A stretch of DNA of 37,613 bases, from the NCBI GenBank assembly GCA_013388435.1, contig JACAFE010000026.1:1-37613 (forward strand). Reading direction: 5' to 3'. Below are positions 23,517 through 32,403 of the stretch, piece after piece (position 1 is the stretch's first letter; each line of letters begins with the position of its first letter). The translations under genes were made by a program, and so were the position numbers. The notes under the pieces were generated by a model. It ran no database searches, was not told where the DNA came from, and worked only from the letters and a program-made list of their open reading frames with translations. The stretch comes from Nitrospirota bacterium (GTDB lineage Bacteria; Nitrospirota; Thermodesulfovibrionia; Thermodesulfovibrionales; SM23-35).

Positions 23517-25559
23517 ATGAACAAGAATAATAAAAATGTTCTAATAGTGGATGCTGATGCTCATATAAGGGCAATAATTAAAAAATGCATCATACCTGAT
23601 GGATATGAAATACATGAATGCAAAACCGCAATTGAAGCGTTTGATTTATATAAAAAATATAATAGCAATCTTATAATTACAGACACTTTTCCACACGAAG
23701 AATCAGGAATTGAATTCATTAAGAAAGTCCGTTCAATTTCCAATATTGTACCGATTATAGCAATTACTGAATATAACAACGTTAATAAATCATATGACCT
23801 AATTATACAGAATATCTTTCTTTATCTGAAAAAACCTTTTGTTGAACCTGACAGAATGGGAATAGTAATTAAAAATGCAATCGAGCATAGCACTGAAACT
23901 GTCTCTAAAATTAATGGACAGTTTATCAAGAAATATCCGGATAATCCTGAAAAATTCATCCATGAAATCACGATCGCAAAACAGGAATGGGAATCAGCAG
24001 TTGATTTTATTGACAGACTTATAATGATTGTTGACACAGAAAGAAATATATGCAGATGTAATTACTATTTAACCGAAATATCCGGACTCGTATATAAAGA
24101 AATAATAAATAAAAAATGGGATAACGTTTTAAAAAATATTGGATTTAATCCGATCCCGGGTGATTGCTATTTATACGGCGGAGTTGAATTATACAATGAC
24201 ATAACTAAAAAATGGATGCTTCTACAAATGTATCCTTTTTATGAAATTTATACAAAAGACAGAAAAGTTACCCGTCAGGTAATAACACTCTATGACATTA
24301 CTAAACTTAAATCAGCTACAGAAGAAACGCGCAGGCAGAGAGAAAAAATACGTTCCCAAAATATTGAATTGCAAAATCACAAAGAAAAGCTTGAAGCCGC
24401 TCTGGATCAATTATCTGAACTTATTATACAGGCTGAGACAGAACAAAGTTTCAGTGTAAGATTTGAAAATCCTGATCTTGTTTCATGCAGTGAAAGTCTT
24501 GACTGTAAAAAAACAACTTGTCCGTGTTACGGTCAACGCAATATCAGATGCTGGCAGATTTCAGGAACTCACTGCGGTGGAGAAATTCAGGGAGACTTCG
24601 CCCAAAAACTTGGCCGTTGTGAACACTGTCCAGTTTATATTAAAGCGACAGAAAATCCTATTTTCAGAATAGGAGAACATTTCAATAATATGATGAATAT
24701 GCTTGAAAAGAAAAATAAAGAAGCCAAAGAAGCATATGAAAAACTCAAATCAACTCAGGCTCAGGTACTTCAGCAGGAAAAAATGGCTTCAATAGGACAG
24801 CTTGCAGCAGGTATAGCGCACGAGATCAATAATCCTGTTGGCTTTATTATGAGCAACCTTAATTCATTGCAAAAATATATGACAAGACTTGGTGAATTTA
24901 TTAATATTCAAAATGAAGCTAATTCTCAACTAATTTCAGAAGGAGCTTCATCCGAAATTATTAAAAACATTCAGGAAAAAAAGAAATCCTTGAAAATAGA
25001 TTTTATTCTTGAAGATTCTAACAATTTGATTAAAGAATCTCTTGATGGTGCTGATAGAGTAAAACATATTGTGCAGGATTTAAAGAGCTTTTCACGGATT
25101 GATGAAGCAGAATTTAAAATGGCAAATATCAATGAAGGTATTGAAAGCACGATTAATATTGTCTGGAATGAGCTTAAATATAAAGCCAGACTTAATAAAG
25201 AATATGGGGATATTCCTTTGACTAAATGTAATCCAGGGCAATTAAATCAGGTGTTTATGAATATACTTGTTAATGCAGCTCAAGCGATTGAAAAAAAAGG
25301 AGAAATCACTGTAAAAACATGGGCAAACGATGGCTATATAAATATTGAAATTTCAGACACAGGCTGCGGGATTCCCGAAGATAAGATAGGAAGAATATTT
25401 GAGCCATTTTTCACAACAAAAGAAGTCGGGAAAGGAACCGGCTTGGGACTTAGTATTGCGTATGATATCATTAATAAACATAAAGGATTTATAAGCGTTG
25501 ATAGCGAAGCTGGAAAAGGAACAACTTTTACAATACAAATACCTATAGTTGATCAGTAG
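23517..25559 (+). CDS. sensor histidine kinase with N-terminal receiver, PAS-like and Cys-rich domains
   Basis: The track start is TTG 23502, but ATG 23517 has GAGG at good spacing and is preferred (680 aa). Order: receiver domain (about 5-125; phosphoacceptor in IITDTFP, KKPF lysine), PAS-like region (about 145-265), coiled linker, a Cys-rich segment (about 320-370) with about eight cysteines including TTCPCYG, RCWQ and GRCEHCP, then coiled coil, the phospho-acceptor box AAGIAHEINNP (His near 434) and an ATPase domain with DTGCGIP and GKGTGLGLSIAYDII. No membrane helix is evident, so it is cytoplasmic. The Cys-rich segment may bind metal or sense redox state. It heads the signalling cluster and likely phosphorylates the downstream receivers. 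Confidence 0.9.
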   Translation: MNKNNKNVLIVDADAHIRAIIKKCIIPDGYEIHECKTAIEAFDLYKKYNSNLIITDTFPHEESGIEFIKKVRSISNIVPIIAITEYNNVNKSYDLIIQNIFLYLKKPFVEPDRMGIVIKNAIEHSTETVSKINGQFIKKYPDNPEKFIHEITIAKQEWESAVDFIDRLIMIVDTERNICRCNYYLTEISGLVYKEIINKKWDNVLKNIGFNPIPGDCYLYGGVELYNDITKKWMLLQMYPFYEIYTKDRKVTRQVITLYDITKLKSATEETRRQREKIRSQNIELQNHKEKLEAALDQLSELIIQAETEQSFSVRFENPDLVSCSESLDCKKTTCPCYGQRNIRCWQISGTHCGGEIQGDFAQKLGRCEHCPVYIKATENPIFRIGEHFNNMMNMLEKKNKEAKEAYEKLKSTQAQVLQQEKMASIGQLAAGIAHEINNPVGFIMSNLNSLQKYMTRLGEFINIQNEANSQLISEGASSEIIKNIQEKKKSLKIDFILEDSNNLIKESLDGADRVKHIVQDLKSFSRIDEAEFKMANINEGIESTINIVWNELKYKARLNKEYGDIPLTKCNPGQLNQVFMNILVNAAQAIEKKGEITVKTWANDGYINIEISDTGCGIPEDKIGRIFEPFFTTKEVGKGTGLGLSIAYDIINKHKGFISVDSEAGKGTTFTIQIPIVDQ

Positions 25560-25563
25560 AAAA

Positions 25564-26382
25564 ATGGAAGAAAAAATTAAAATACTATGTGTTGATGACG
25601 AAGAAAATGTCCTTAAGGCTATTAAGAGGCTTTTCTTTGATGAGGATTATGAAATATTTACTGCTTCCTCAGGAGCAGAAGGTCTCGATATTTTAAAGAA
25701 AATAAATATCCAGATAATTATCTCCGACTACAGAATGCCTGGAATGTCGGGAGTTGATTTTTTGAAAGAGGTGCGTAAAAAATGGCCTGAAACTGTCAGA
25801 ATAGTTTTATCAGGATACGCAGATATTGCTTCAATTGTTATGGCAATAAACGAAGGAGAAATTTACAAATTTATTCCCAAGCCATGGAATGATACTGAAT
25901 TAAAAATAACAGTACTTAATGCTATTGAAAGGTATTACCTTTATAAAAAAAATGTAGAATTGACTCATGAATTAAAAGAAAAAAATGAAGAATTAATCAG
26001 ACTGAATAACGAGCTTAAAAGGCTTCTTGAAAAAGAAACTGAAATCGCAAAATTTCAGAGTAAAGTTTTAACTACTCAGCAAAATATATTAGACATGTTG
26101 CCTGTTGGAATAATGGGAATTGATTTAAATAATATTGTTGTTATGTGTAACAGCTTATGTATAGAAATAACTAAAAATAATGAATTTCCTCTTGACCAGA
26201 ATATTGAACATGTTGTTCCTGAAATCGTACTCAATTTTATTGAGAGTGTCAGGAAAAGAAAAAGAGCGGTGACTTCGATTGATATTTATGGAAAAAGGGG
26301 AACCTTAATGGGCTCCTTGCTTGAGAGTAATGATATTCAAAAAGGAATTATTCTTGTCTTCATTAGAGAAGATAATATTTAA
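25564..26382 (+). CDS. response regulator with REC and PAS-like domains
   Basis: The ATG 4 nt after the kinase stop is chosen over the in-frame TTG at 25549 (272 aa). The receiver domain (about 1-120) is complete: acidic pair CVDDEE, phosphoacceptor IISDYRMPGMSG, LSGYAD and PKPWND. This is the RpfG/HD-GYP-associated receiver subtype. A coiled coil (about 125-175) and a PAS-like domain (about 180-260) follow. There is no DNA-binding or enzymatic output domain, so it may relay the signal or dimerise with its neighbours. Confidence 0.85.
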   Translation: MEEKIKILCVDDEENVLKAIKRLFFDEDYEIFTASSGAEGLDILKKINIQIIISDYRMPGMSGVDFLKEVRKKWPETVRIVLSGYADIASIVMAINEGEIYKFIPKPWNDTELKITVLNAIERYYLYKKNVELTHELKEKNEELIRLNNELKRLLEKETEIAKFQSKVLTTQQNILDMLPVGIMGIDLNNIVVMCNSLCIEITKNNEFPLDQNIEHVVPEIVLNFIESVRKRKRAVTSIDIYGKRGTLMGSLLESNDIQKGIILVFIREDNI

Positions 26383-26391
26383 GGATATTTT

Positions 26392-27711
26392 ATGGTTGAA
26401 AAAAAAATTCCCAAAATACTCTTTGTCGATGATGAGGAAAATATCCTGAAGTCACTCAAGCGCCTTTTTATTGACGAAGAAATAGAAGTTTTAACAGCAA
26501 ATTCAGGATTTAATGGTCTCGATATTATTAAAGATAATGAGATAAGCGTTGTAATATCAGATCAGAAAATGCCTGAAATGAATGGAGCTGAATTTCTTGC
26601 CAGAGTAAAAGAAATTTCACCTGATTCAATAAGGATTATTCTTACAGGATATGCAGACATAAATGCTGCAATGGATGCCATTAATAAGGGCGGTGCGTTC
26701 AGGTATATTACAAAACCATGGAATGATGCAGATTTACTTCTTCTAATAAAAGATGCGATCGAGAAATATCGCCTTATCAAAGAAAATAAATATCTCACAG
26801 AGCTGACAAAAAAACAAAATGAAGAACTGAAAAAATGGAACACACAGCTCGAGATTATGGTTCAGGAACAGACCATTGACATTCAGAACCAGAATAAAAA
26901 ACTTAAGGAACTGAATGAACAACTTAAAAAGAATTTCAGGCAGTCTATAGAAGCTTTTTCCAGTTTAATAGAAATGCGCGATAAATCAATGTCCTGCCAT
27001 TCAAAAAATGTTGCTTCAATCTCAAGAGAGGTTGCAAAAGAAATGGCTTTAAGTGAAGACGAAATAAACAGGATAACTATAGCGTCTCTTCTTCATGACA
27101 TTGGAAAAATAGGAATTCCTGATTCTATTCTTGCTAAAAGGGAGGAAGAATGGAATGAATATGAAAGAAATGAATATAGACTGCATCCTGTCCGTGGACA
27201 GGTCATAATTGCACAAATTGAAGGTTTTAAAGAAATAGGACAGATAATACGGTATCATCATGAAAATATTGATGGCACAGGGTTTCCCGACCATCTTAAA
27301 AAAGATGCCATTCCATTAGGAAGCAGGATTATTTCTATGGCAGATGCTATAGATAGAAGCGCAAACGTAAATCCATTAGCTAAAAACAATTATCAAAAGG
27401 CGTTAAATGAAATTGAACTTTATCTTGATAAAAAATATGACCGTCAAATCTTTCCTTACCTTAGATATATTATATCCCGAAAGATAAACGAAATATCAGC
27501 GCGGGATTTTTCAAATGAAATAGAAATACATCCCTCAAAACTTGTTCCCGGGATGGTTATTTCCCGTGAAATCAGAAGTGGTAGCGGGATATTAATATTA
27601 GCGCAAGGCGTAATACTTGACAAGAAAATAATAAATGCAATTCAGAGGTATTATGAAATCGACCCTCCTAAAACAGGCATATTTGTTATAAGAGAGAAAA
27701 AAGCCGCATAA
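26392..27711 (+). CDS. response regulator with REC and HD-GYP-like domain (c-di-GMP phosphodiesterase type) plus C-terminal beta module
   Basis: The 439-aa protein has a receiver domain close in sequence to the previous gene (FVDDEE, ISDQKMPEMNG, TGYAD, TKPWND), a coiled-coil linker (about 125-180) and an HD-GYP-type domain (about 185-360). Metal ligands are visible: LIEMRD, LLHDIGKIG, LHPVRGQ, HHENIDG, SMADAID. The name motif reads GTGFP instead of GYP and the usual DALTSDRPYR region is replaced by ANVNPLAKNNYQ, so activity needs testing. A C-terminal segment (about 380-435), KLVPGMVISREIRSGSG, resembles the next gene's N terminus. The family hydrolyses cyclic-di-GMP. Confidence 0.87.
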   Translation: MVEKKIPKILFVDDEENILKSLKRLFIDEEIEVLTANSGFNGLDIIKDNEISVVISDQKMPEMNGAEFLARVKEISPDSIRIILTGYADINAAMDAINKGGAFRYITKPWNDADLLLLIKDAIEKYRLIKENKYLTELTKKQNEELKKWNTQLEIMVQEQTIDIQNQNKKLKELNEQLKKNFRQSIEAFSSLIEMRDKSMSCHSKNVASISREVAKEMALSEDEINRITIASLLHDIGKIGIPDSILAKREEEWNEYERNEYRLHPVRGQVIIAQIEGFKEIGQIIRYHHENIDGTGFPDHLKKDAIPLGSRIISMADAIDRSANVNPLAKNNYQKALNEIELYLDKKYDRQIFPYLRYIISRKINEISARDFSNEIEIHPSKLVPGMVISREIRSGSGILILAQGVILDKKIINAIQRYYEIDPPKTGIFVIREKKAA

Positions 27712-27738
27712 CCAAAAAAATGCATATGAAATTTAATC
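27710..27738 (+). repeat. AT-rich dispersed module A (partial copy 5)
   Basis: AACCAAAAAAATGCATATGA continues to AATTTAATC. It is a truncated match to the module and lies inside the signalling cluster. Confidence 0.45.
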
Positions 27739-27773
27739 AAAAAAAATTATAATAAATTTTGAGAGCTTATCTT

Positions 27774-28121
27774 ATGAAGACTATTAAAATTCAAGATGCA
27801 ATAAAAGGAATGATTCTCGCAAAGGATGTTAAAAATAATTATGGCCAGGTGCTTCTTCAAAAAGGAACCGAGCTTTCAGAAGAAAATATAAAAAGCCTTA
27901 TGAATAGAAATATTGCTAAGGTAGTAGTTGAAGAAAAAAACGATTTAAAAGAATTTACCAGAGAAGACATTGAAAAAACAAAGGAAATTTATCGCGCTGT
28001 CGTTGAACAAAGATTTATCAATCCGCATTCAGATTCAATGACTGAAGCTTTATTTAATGCAGTGCTTGAGCTTACAGCTGTAAGAGTTTTATCAGGTGGG
28101 ACATGGACGAAAACAGAATAA
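27774..28121 (+). CDS. small protein with HD-GYP-associated beta module
   Basis: The ATG at 27774 (115 aa) is preferred to the track TTG at 27759, as GAGAG lies upstream of it. Residues 5-50 (AIKGMILAKDVKNNYGQVLLQKGT) match the pattern of the C-terminal tail of the preceding HD-GYP protein and of modules that flank HD-GYP domains in other bacteria. The rest is helical. It overlaps the HDOD gene by 19 nt, so the two are translationally coupled. The function is unknown; it could be a protein-interaction module. Confidence 0.75.
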   Translation: MKTIKIQDAIKGMILAKDVKNNYGQVLLQKGTELSEENIKSLMNRNIAKVVVEEKNDLKEFTREDIEKTKEIYRAVVEQRFINPHSDSMTEALFNAVLELTAVRVLSGGTWTKTE

Positions 28122-28948
28122 TAAGCAGTATAAATGAATTGCCTGTTTTGCCTGAAGTTGTATTACATATAAATGAACTTCTTAAAAAATCTGCAAGCAG
28201 TATAGATGAAGTTGCAGATTTGATTGAAAAAGATTCAGCCCTGTCGTCAAAAGTGCTGCGTCTCGCTAATTCGAGCTATTATGGACTTTCCTCCCAGGTT
28301 GATTCTGTTTCCCGTGCAATAATTGTTCTTGGTTTTAACAATGTTTGTAATGTCGTAACTTCAATCGGCGTGTCCGCCATATTTAAAGAGAATTATAAAG
28401 GTATAGGGATAGACTTATCAGGTCTATGGATACATACACTTGGTTGTGCTGTTGCTTCAAAGGTGCTAATGTCTTTAAAAAATGATTCTGAATCTGAAAA
28501 GGCATTTATCTGCGGAATACTTCATGATATCGGAAAAATTATTATTGCAAAGACATTGCCTTCAGAACAAAAAAAAGTGTTTGATGCTCTTAAAAAATCA
28601 AACAAAACAATAAGTGAATTAGAAAATGAAATTATAGGCACTGACCATGCTAAAGTTGGTTTTGCTATTGCAAAAAAATGGCGTTTCCCTGACTATATTC
28701 TTGATGTTATCAGGTTTCACCATATTCCGCATCTTTCAAAAGAAGCCTCTGATATTACTGTATCCGTACATCTTGGTAATGCTATTGCAAAAGCTTTATC
28801 CTTGGGAATCAGCACTGATCCAAAAGTAGCTATTATTGCTCCTGATTTATGGAAACAGATTGGTATTGATGAGAAAAAAATTCATTCTGTAATTTCAGCT
28901 ATCCAGAATGAATTTGATCTTGCTATGGAATTCTGGATGGAAATATAA
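28103..28948 (+). CDS. HDOD domain protein
   Basis: The 281-aa protein is a single HDOD domain: INELPVLPEVVLHI at the N terminus, DSALSSKVLRLANSSYYG, GILHDIGKI and IRFHHIP. HDOD proteins are non-enzymatic or poorly understood relatives of HD-GYP domains and act as signalling outputs in motility, biofilm and stress pathways. AGGTGGGA precedes its ATG. Here some HD residues (LHDIGK) are retained, so metal binding is possible. Confidence 0.92.
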   Translation: MDENRIISSINELPVLPEVVLHINELLKKSASSIDEVADLIEKDSALSSKVLRLANSSYYGLSSQVDSVSRAIIVLGFNNVCNVVTSIGVSAIFKENYKGIGIDLSGLWIHTLGCAVASKVLMSLKNDSESEKAFICGILHDIGKIIIAKTLPSEQKKVFDALKKSNKTISELENEIIGTDHAKVGFAIAKKWRFPDYILDVIRFHHIPHLSKEASDITVSVHLGNAIAKALSLGISTDPKVAIIAPDLWKQIGIDEKKIHSVISAIQNEFDLAMEFWMEI

Positions 28949-28959
28949 TAGCATAAAAA

Positions 28960-29343
28960 ATGCGCGCTGATTATAAATATCTTAAATTTGGCAGGTTTCT
29001 GCTTGATAGAAAACTTGTGACTCCTACTGACATAATAAATGCCCGTATTCTTCAAAAAAACAATAATTTAAAAATAGGTCAGCTTGCCATATCAAAAGGA
29101 TGGCTGACAGGAGAACAGGTTGAAAAAGTTCTTATTATACAAGAAGATACTTTTGAAAAATTCGGAGAAATTGCTGTAAGAGAAAATTTATTAAGTCAGA
29201 AACAGGTTGAAGAACTTCTAAAGGAGCAATCTGACAATTACATGTTTTTTGGTGAAGCATTGGTTAAGCTTGGTGCAATTACCGAGAAACAACTTATTGA
29301 AGAACTTAAAGAATATAATCGTTTAAAATTATCAATTCATTGA
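28960..29343 (+). CDS. four-repeat MshEN/GspE-N-like protein
   Basis: The 127-aa protein is built of four units with the pattern xGxxxxxxxLxxxxxxxxxxxxQ. The glycines fall at residues 11, 40, 69 and 98 and the final Gln/Tyr at 32, 61, 90 and 119, so the period is exactly 29. This resembles the N-terminal MshEN domain of type II secretion/pilus ATPases, which binds c-di-GMP with two 24-residue motifs separated by 5 residues. The unit first residue is Lys (three units) rather than the common Arg. It ends the signalling cluster. A c-di-GMP receptor role is inferred. Confidence 0.75.
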   Translation: MRADYKYLKFGRFLLDRKLVTPTDIINARILQKNNNLKIGQLAISKGWLTGEQVEKVLIIQEDTFEKFGEIAVRENLLSQKQVEELLKEQSDNYMFFGEALVKLGAITEKQLIEELKEYNRLKLSIH

Positions 29344-29373
29344 AAATTTACAACTTGTTAAGCATTGGGCAAG
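29344..29373. terminator. possible bidirectional terminator between convergent genes
   Basis: Between the MshEN-like gene and the DUF72 gene, TTGTTAA (29355) and TTAACAA (29386, inside the end of the DUF72 frame) are inverted repeats around GGGCAAGC and a T6 run. The stem is AT-rich and the loop long, so this is weak. Confidence 0.25.
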
Positions 29374-30108
29374 CTATTTTTTAGTTTTTAACAACTCTGA
29401 TAACTCCAGAGCATTTTTCGGAGCATAACCATGGGCGTCATTATTAAAATAAATAAAAACATCTTTCTTTTTTCTGAGGCATGACTTAATAAATTTTGCA
29501 TCTTCTTTAAGCTCTTCAATTGAGTAGCAGGTTAAATGATTACCGTTTTTTCCGTGTCTTCTGATGTAGACAAAATCTGCTGTTACAGGTAATTTTGATA
29601 AATATTCGGGATAATCTGCGATACATAATACTGCATTATATTTTTCAAGAATCGAAAAATTTTTCTTGTTTATCCATGTTTTATTCCTGAACTCGAATGC
29701 ATTTCTCACGCCGTAAGGTTCAATCATTTCGAGAAATACTTTTAAGCGTTCAGGGTCTGTATTAAAAGTGGGTGGCATCTGCCATAAAATAACTCCAAGT
29801 TTTTCTTTAAGCATTAATGCTCTCGAAAAGAACGCTTCAAGAGGTTCTGAGCAGTCTTTGAGTTTTTTTACATGGGTGATAAATTTGCTTCCTTTAAGCG
29901 AGAATACAAAATTTTCTGGTGCTAAAGCATACCATTTTGAAAAATTTTCGCGCTCAGGAAGTCTGTAAAAAGTTACATTTAACTCTACAGTCGTAAAATT
30001 ATTGCAATAATAATCAAACCAGCGATTTTTTGAAATATCATCAGGATAGAAGTTCCCCTTCCAATGATCATACATAAAACCACTGCAACCAATTCTTAAA
30101 TCGCTCAC
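29374..30108 (-). CDS. DUF72 family protein (YecE-like)
   Basis: The 244-aa protein is a DUF72 member, a TIM-barrel-like family of unknown function. Landmarks are IGCSGFMYDHWKGNFYP at the N terminus, TVELNVTFYRLP, FSLKGSKFITH, VILWQMPPTF and FEFRNKTW. Length is normal. It follows rel on the same strand after about 30 bp, so the two may be co-transcribed. Confidence 0.88.
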   Translation of the reverse strand: MSDLRIGCSGFMYDHWKGNFYPDDISKNRWFDYYCNNFTTVELNVTFYRLPERENFSKWYALAPENFVFSLKGSKFITHVKKLKDCSEPLEAFFSRALMLKEKLGVILWQMPPTFNTDPERLKVFLEMIEPYGVRNAFEFRNKTWINKKNFSILEKYNAVLCIADYPEYLSKLPVTADFVYIRRHGKNGNHLTCYSIEELKEDAKFIKSCLRKKKDVFIYFNNDAHGYAPKNALELSELLKTKK

Positions 30109-30140
30109 ATTATAATTATATCACAATATTTTTATTTTAC

Positions 30141-32270
30141 CTATCTTCTGACCTTTATAACTCCTTCAAGCTGCATTATCTTATTGGTAAGATTTATAAG
30201 CTGGGACCTATCTTTAATCTCAAGAACAACAGAAATATGTGCTTTTTTATCTTCAGTGGAAACAGCTTTCAGGCTACTGATGTTTACATTAACAGAAGAT
30301 ATAAGCGCACTCAGACTCGCAAGAATGCCGGGGCGATCAACTGTTTCAAGTAAAAGTTTTACAGGTGTAGTGGTCTCACCTTCTGCTTTCCATGTAACTT
30401 CAACTAATCTTGCATCATCAACAGCAAGATTATCAAGGTTGGGGCAATCTTTTCTATGAATAGTGACCCCGCGGCCTCTCGTAACAAAACCTACAAGACC
30501 GTCTCCGGGCACAGGAAAACAACACTTTGCTGTATGATACAGAACATTATCAACACCCTTAATTGTAATACCTTTCTGTTCACGCGGTTTTACAATTTTT
30601 TGTGGAGGTATTTCTACTTCAGGTTTTTCAGGAAGGAGTCTGTTAACGATCTGGTGAGGAGAAAGTTTTCCATGACCGATAAATGCGTGAAGATCATCTA
30701 TTGAAGCTATGTTGAAATACTTGAGAACTTTTTGCATCTCTTCAGATTTAAGAACAGAAGGGCCAAGGTCATGCCTTCTCAGTTCCTGTTCAAGAAGTTT
30801 TATACCAAGTTCTATGCTTTGTTTCCTCTCTTCAGCTTTTACCCACTGTTTAATCTTGCTTTTTGCACGCTGTGTAACAACATATTTCAACCAATCTCTA
30901 CTCGGATGCTGTGCAGGAGATGTTATTATCTCAACAGTATCACCATTTTTAAGAATGTGTTTGAGTGTTACAATCCTTCCATTAACTTTTGCTCCTATAC
31001 ATTTATTCCCCACCTCTGTGTGAACACTATAGGCAAAATCTACAGGAGTTGAACCAATGGGCATTTCTTTTATCTGTCCCATCGGGGTAAAAACATATAT
31101 AACTTCAGGAATAACTTCTCCCTTAACAGCTTCAAGAAAGTCCTTTGCATCGCTTAAGTCCTTCTGCGTCTGTATAATCTCTCTTAACAGAGATATATAA
31201 CGGTTGCTTCTTTCATCAATTTTGCCTTTTTCTTTATATCTCCAGTGCGAGGCTACACCATGCTCAGAAATCATATGCATTTCTTTGGTTCTTATCTGAA
31301 ATTCTACTCTTTCACCCTTTGGACCTATTACTGTTGTATGTAGGGACTGATACATATTTGATTTAGGCATGCCTATATAATCCTTAAACCTACCCGGAAC
31401 AGGCGTCCATAAAGAATGGATAAGACCGAGAATTGCATAGCAATTTGCCTTTGAATCAGTAATAATTCTTAACCCGAGAACATCATGAACCTGTTCAAAA
31501 GGAATTTCCTGTTTAAGCATTTTTTGATAGATGCCGTAATAGTGTTTTATTCGCCAGGAAACTTCTCCTGGAATACCTTCTTCTTTTAGCTTTGATTTAA
31601 TTATCTCGGTAACTCCTTTTAGATATTCTTCCTGATCTTCTTTCCTTTTTGCGACCTTTCTGACAAGATCTTCATAAAGTTCAGGCATAAGAGCTTTAAA
31701 ACTCAGGTCCTCGAGTTCAGTTCTTATCCATCCTATTCCGAGTCTATTTGCTATGGGAGCGTATATTTCTAATGTCTCGTTAGCTATTCTCTGCCGTTTA
31801 TTTTCCGGAAGGTGCTGTATTGTCCGCATATTATGAAGTCTGTCAGCAAACTTTATAAGAATAACTCTGATATCTTCAGACATCGCAAGCAACATTTTTC
31901 TGAAATTTTCAGCCTGTGCTTCTTCTTTAGTCTTGAATTCCATACGGGAGATTTTTGTAACTGATTCTACAAGAAAAGCAATTTCCTTTCCGAATTTGTC
32001 CTGAATATCTTTAACTGTTATCTGAGTATCTTCCACTGTATCGTGTAAAAGACCTGCTGCAATGGTAGCTACATCCATTTTCATATCAGCAAGCAGTGAA
32101 GCAACAAACAGGGGATGTTCAATATAAGGAGAGCCCTCAACCCTTCTTTGCATGCCATGGGCTTCAGTTGAAAACCGATGAACCTGCTTGAGCAGTTCTA
32201 TATCAGCATCAGGATTGTATGCAAGAACTTTTTTTATTAAAAGATCAATATCAACAACTTCTTCTTCCAT
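30141..32270 (-). CDS. spoT: bifunctional (p)ppGpp synthetase/hydrolase Rel/SpoT
   Basis: The 709-aa protein has the complete long-RSH plan. The hydrolase HD domain has His52 and His76-Asp77 in LLHDTVEDT. The synthetase domain contains GRFKDYIGMPKSNMYQSLHT and the EFQIRT motif. TGS (VFTPMGQIKEMPIGSTPVDFAY), helical/zinc-finger-like region (TAKCCFPVPGD) and C-terminal ACT domain follow. It makes and degrades the stringent alarmone. Both catalytic halves look intact. It is the only such gene in the window and is divergent from the metal importer. Confidence 0.94.
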   Translation of the reverse strand: MEEEVVDIDLLIKKVLAYNPDADIELLKQVHRFSTEAHGMQRRVEGSPYIEHPLFVASLLADMKMDVATIAAGLLHDTVEDTQITVKDIQDKFGKEIAFLVESVTKISRMEFKTKEEAQAENFRKMLLAMSEDIRVILIKFADRLHNMRTIQHLPENKRQRIANETLEIYAPIANRLGIGWIRTELEDLSFKALMPELYEDLVRKVAKRKEDQEEYLKGVTEIIKSKLKEEGIPGEVSWRIKHYYGIYQKMLKQEIPFEQVHDVLGLRIITDSKANCYAILGLIHSLWTPVPGRFKDYIGMPKSNMYQSLHTTVIGPKGERVEFQIRTKEMHMISEHGVASHWRYKEKGKIDERSNRYISLLREIIQTQKDLSDAKDFLEAVKGEVIPEVIYVFTPMGQIKEMPIGSTPVDFAYSVHTEVGNKCIGAKVNGRIVTLKHILKNGDTVEIITSPAQHPSRDWLKYVVTQRAKSKIKQWVKAEERKQSIELGIKLLEQELRRHDLGPSVLKSEEMQKVLKYFNIASIDDLHAFIGHGKLSPHQIVNRLLPEKPEVEIPPQKIVKPREQKGITIKGVDNVLYHTAKCCFPVPGDGLVGFVTRGRGVTIHRKDCPNLDNLAVDDARLVEVTWKAEGETTTPVKLLLETVDRPGILASLSALISSVNVNISSLKAVSTEDKKAHISVVLEIKDRSQLINLTNKIMQLEGVIKVRR

Positions 32271-32403
32271 AACTTATTATACATAAAAGCGTTTAAGAGT
32301 TATAAGTTAGAAACAAAACATTCTATGGATTTAATAAACTGAAACCATAATAGCCTATTAATGTGAAACTGATGTAAAATATTTCAGGAGGTGTAAAAAT
32401 ACA

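Noticed and set aside
30184-31052. Plus-strand ORFs of 80-106 aa opposite rel/spoT
   Set aside because: The minus-strand Rel protein is full length with all domains; the opposite frames show no motifs.
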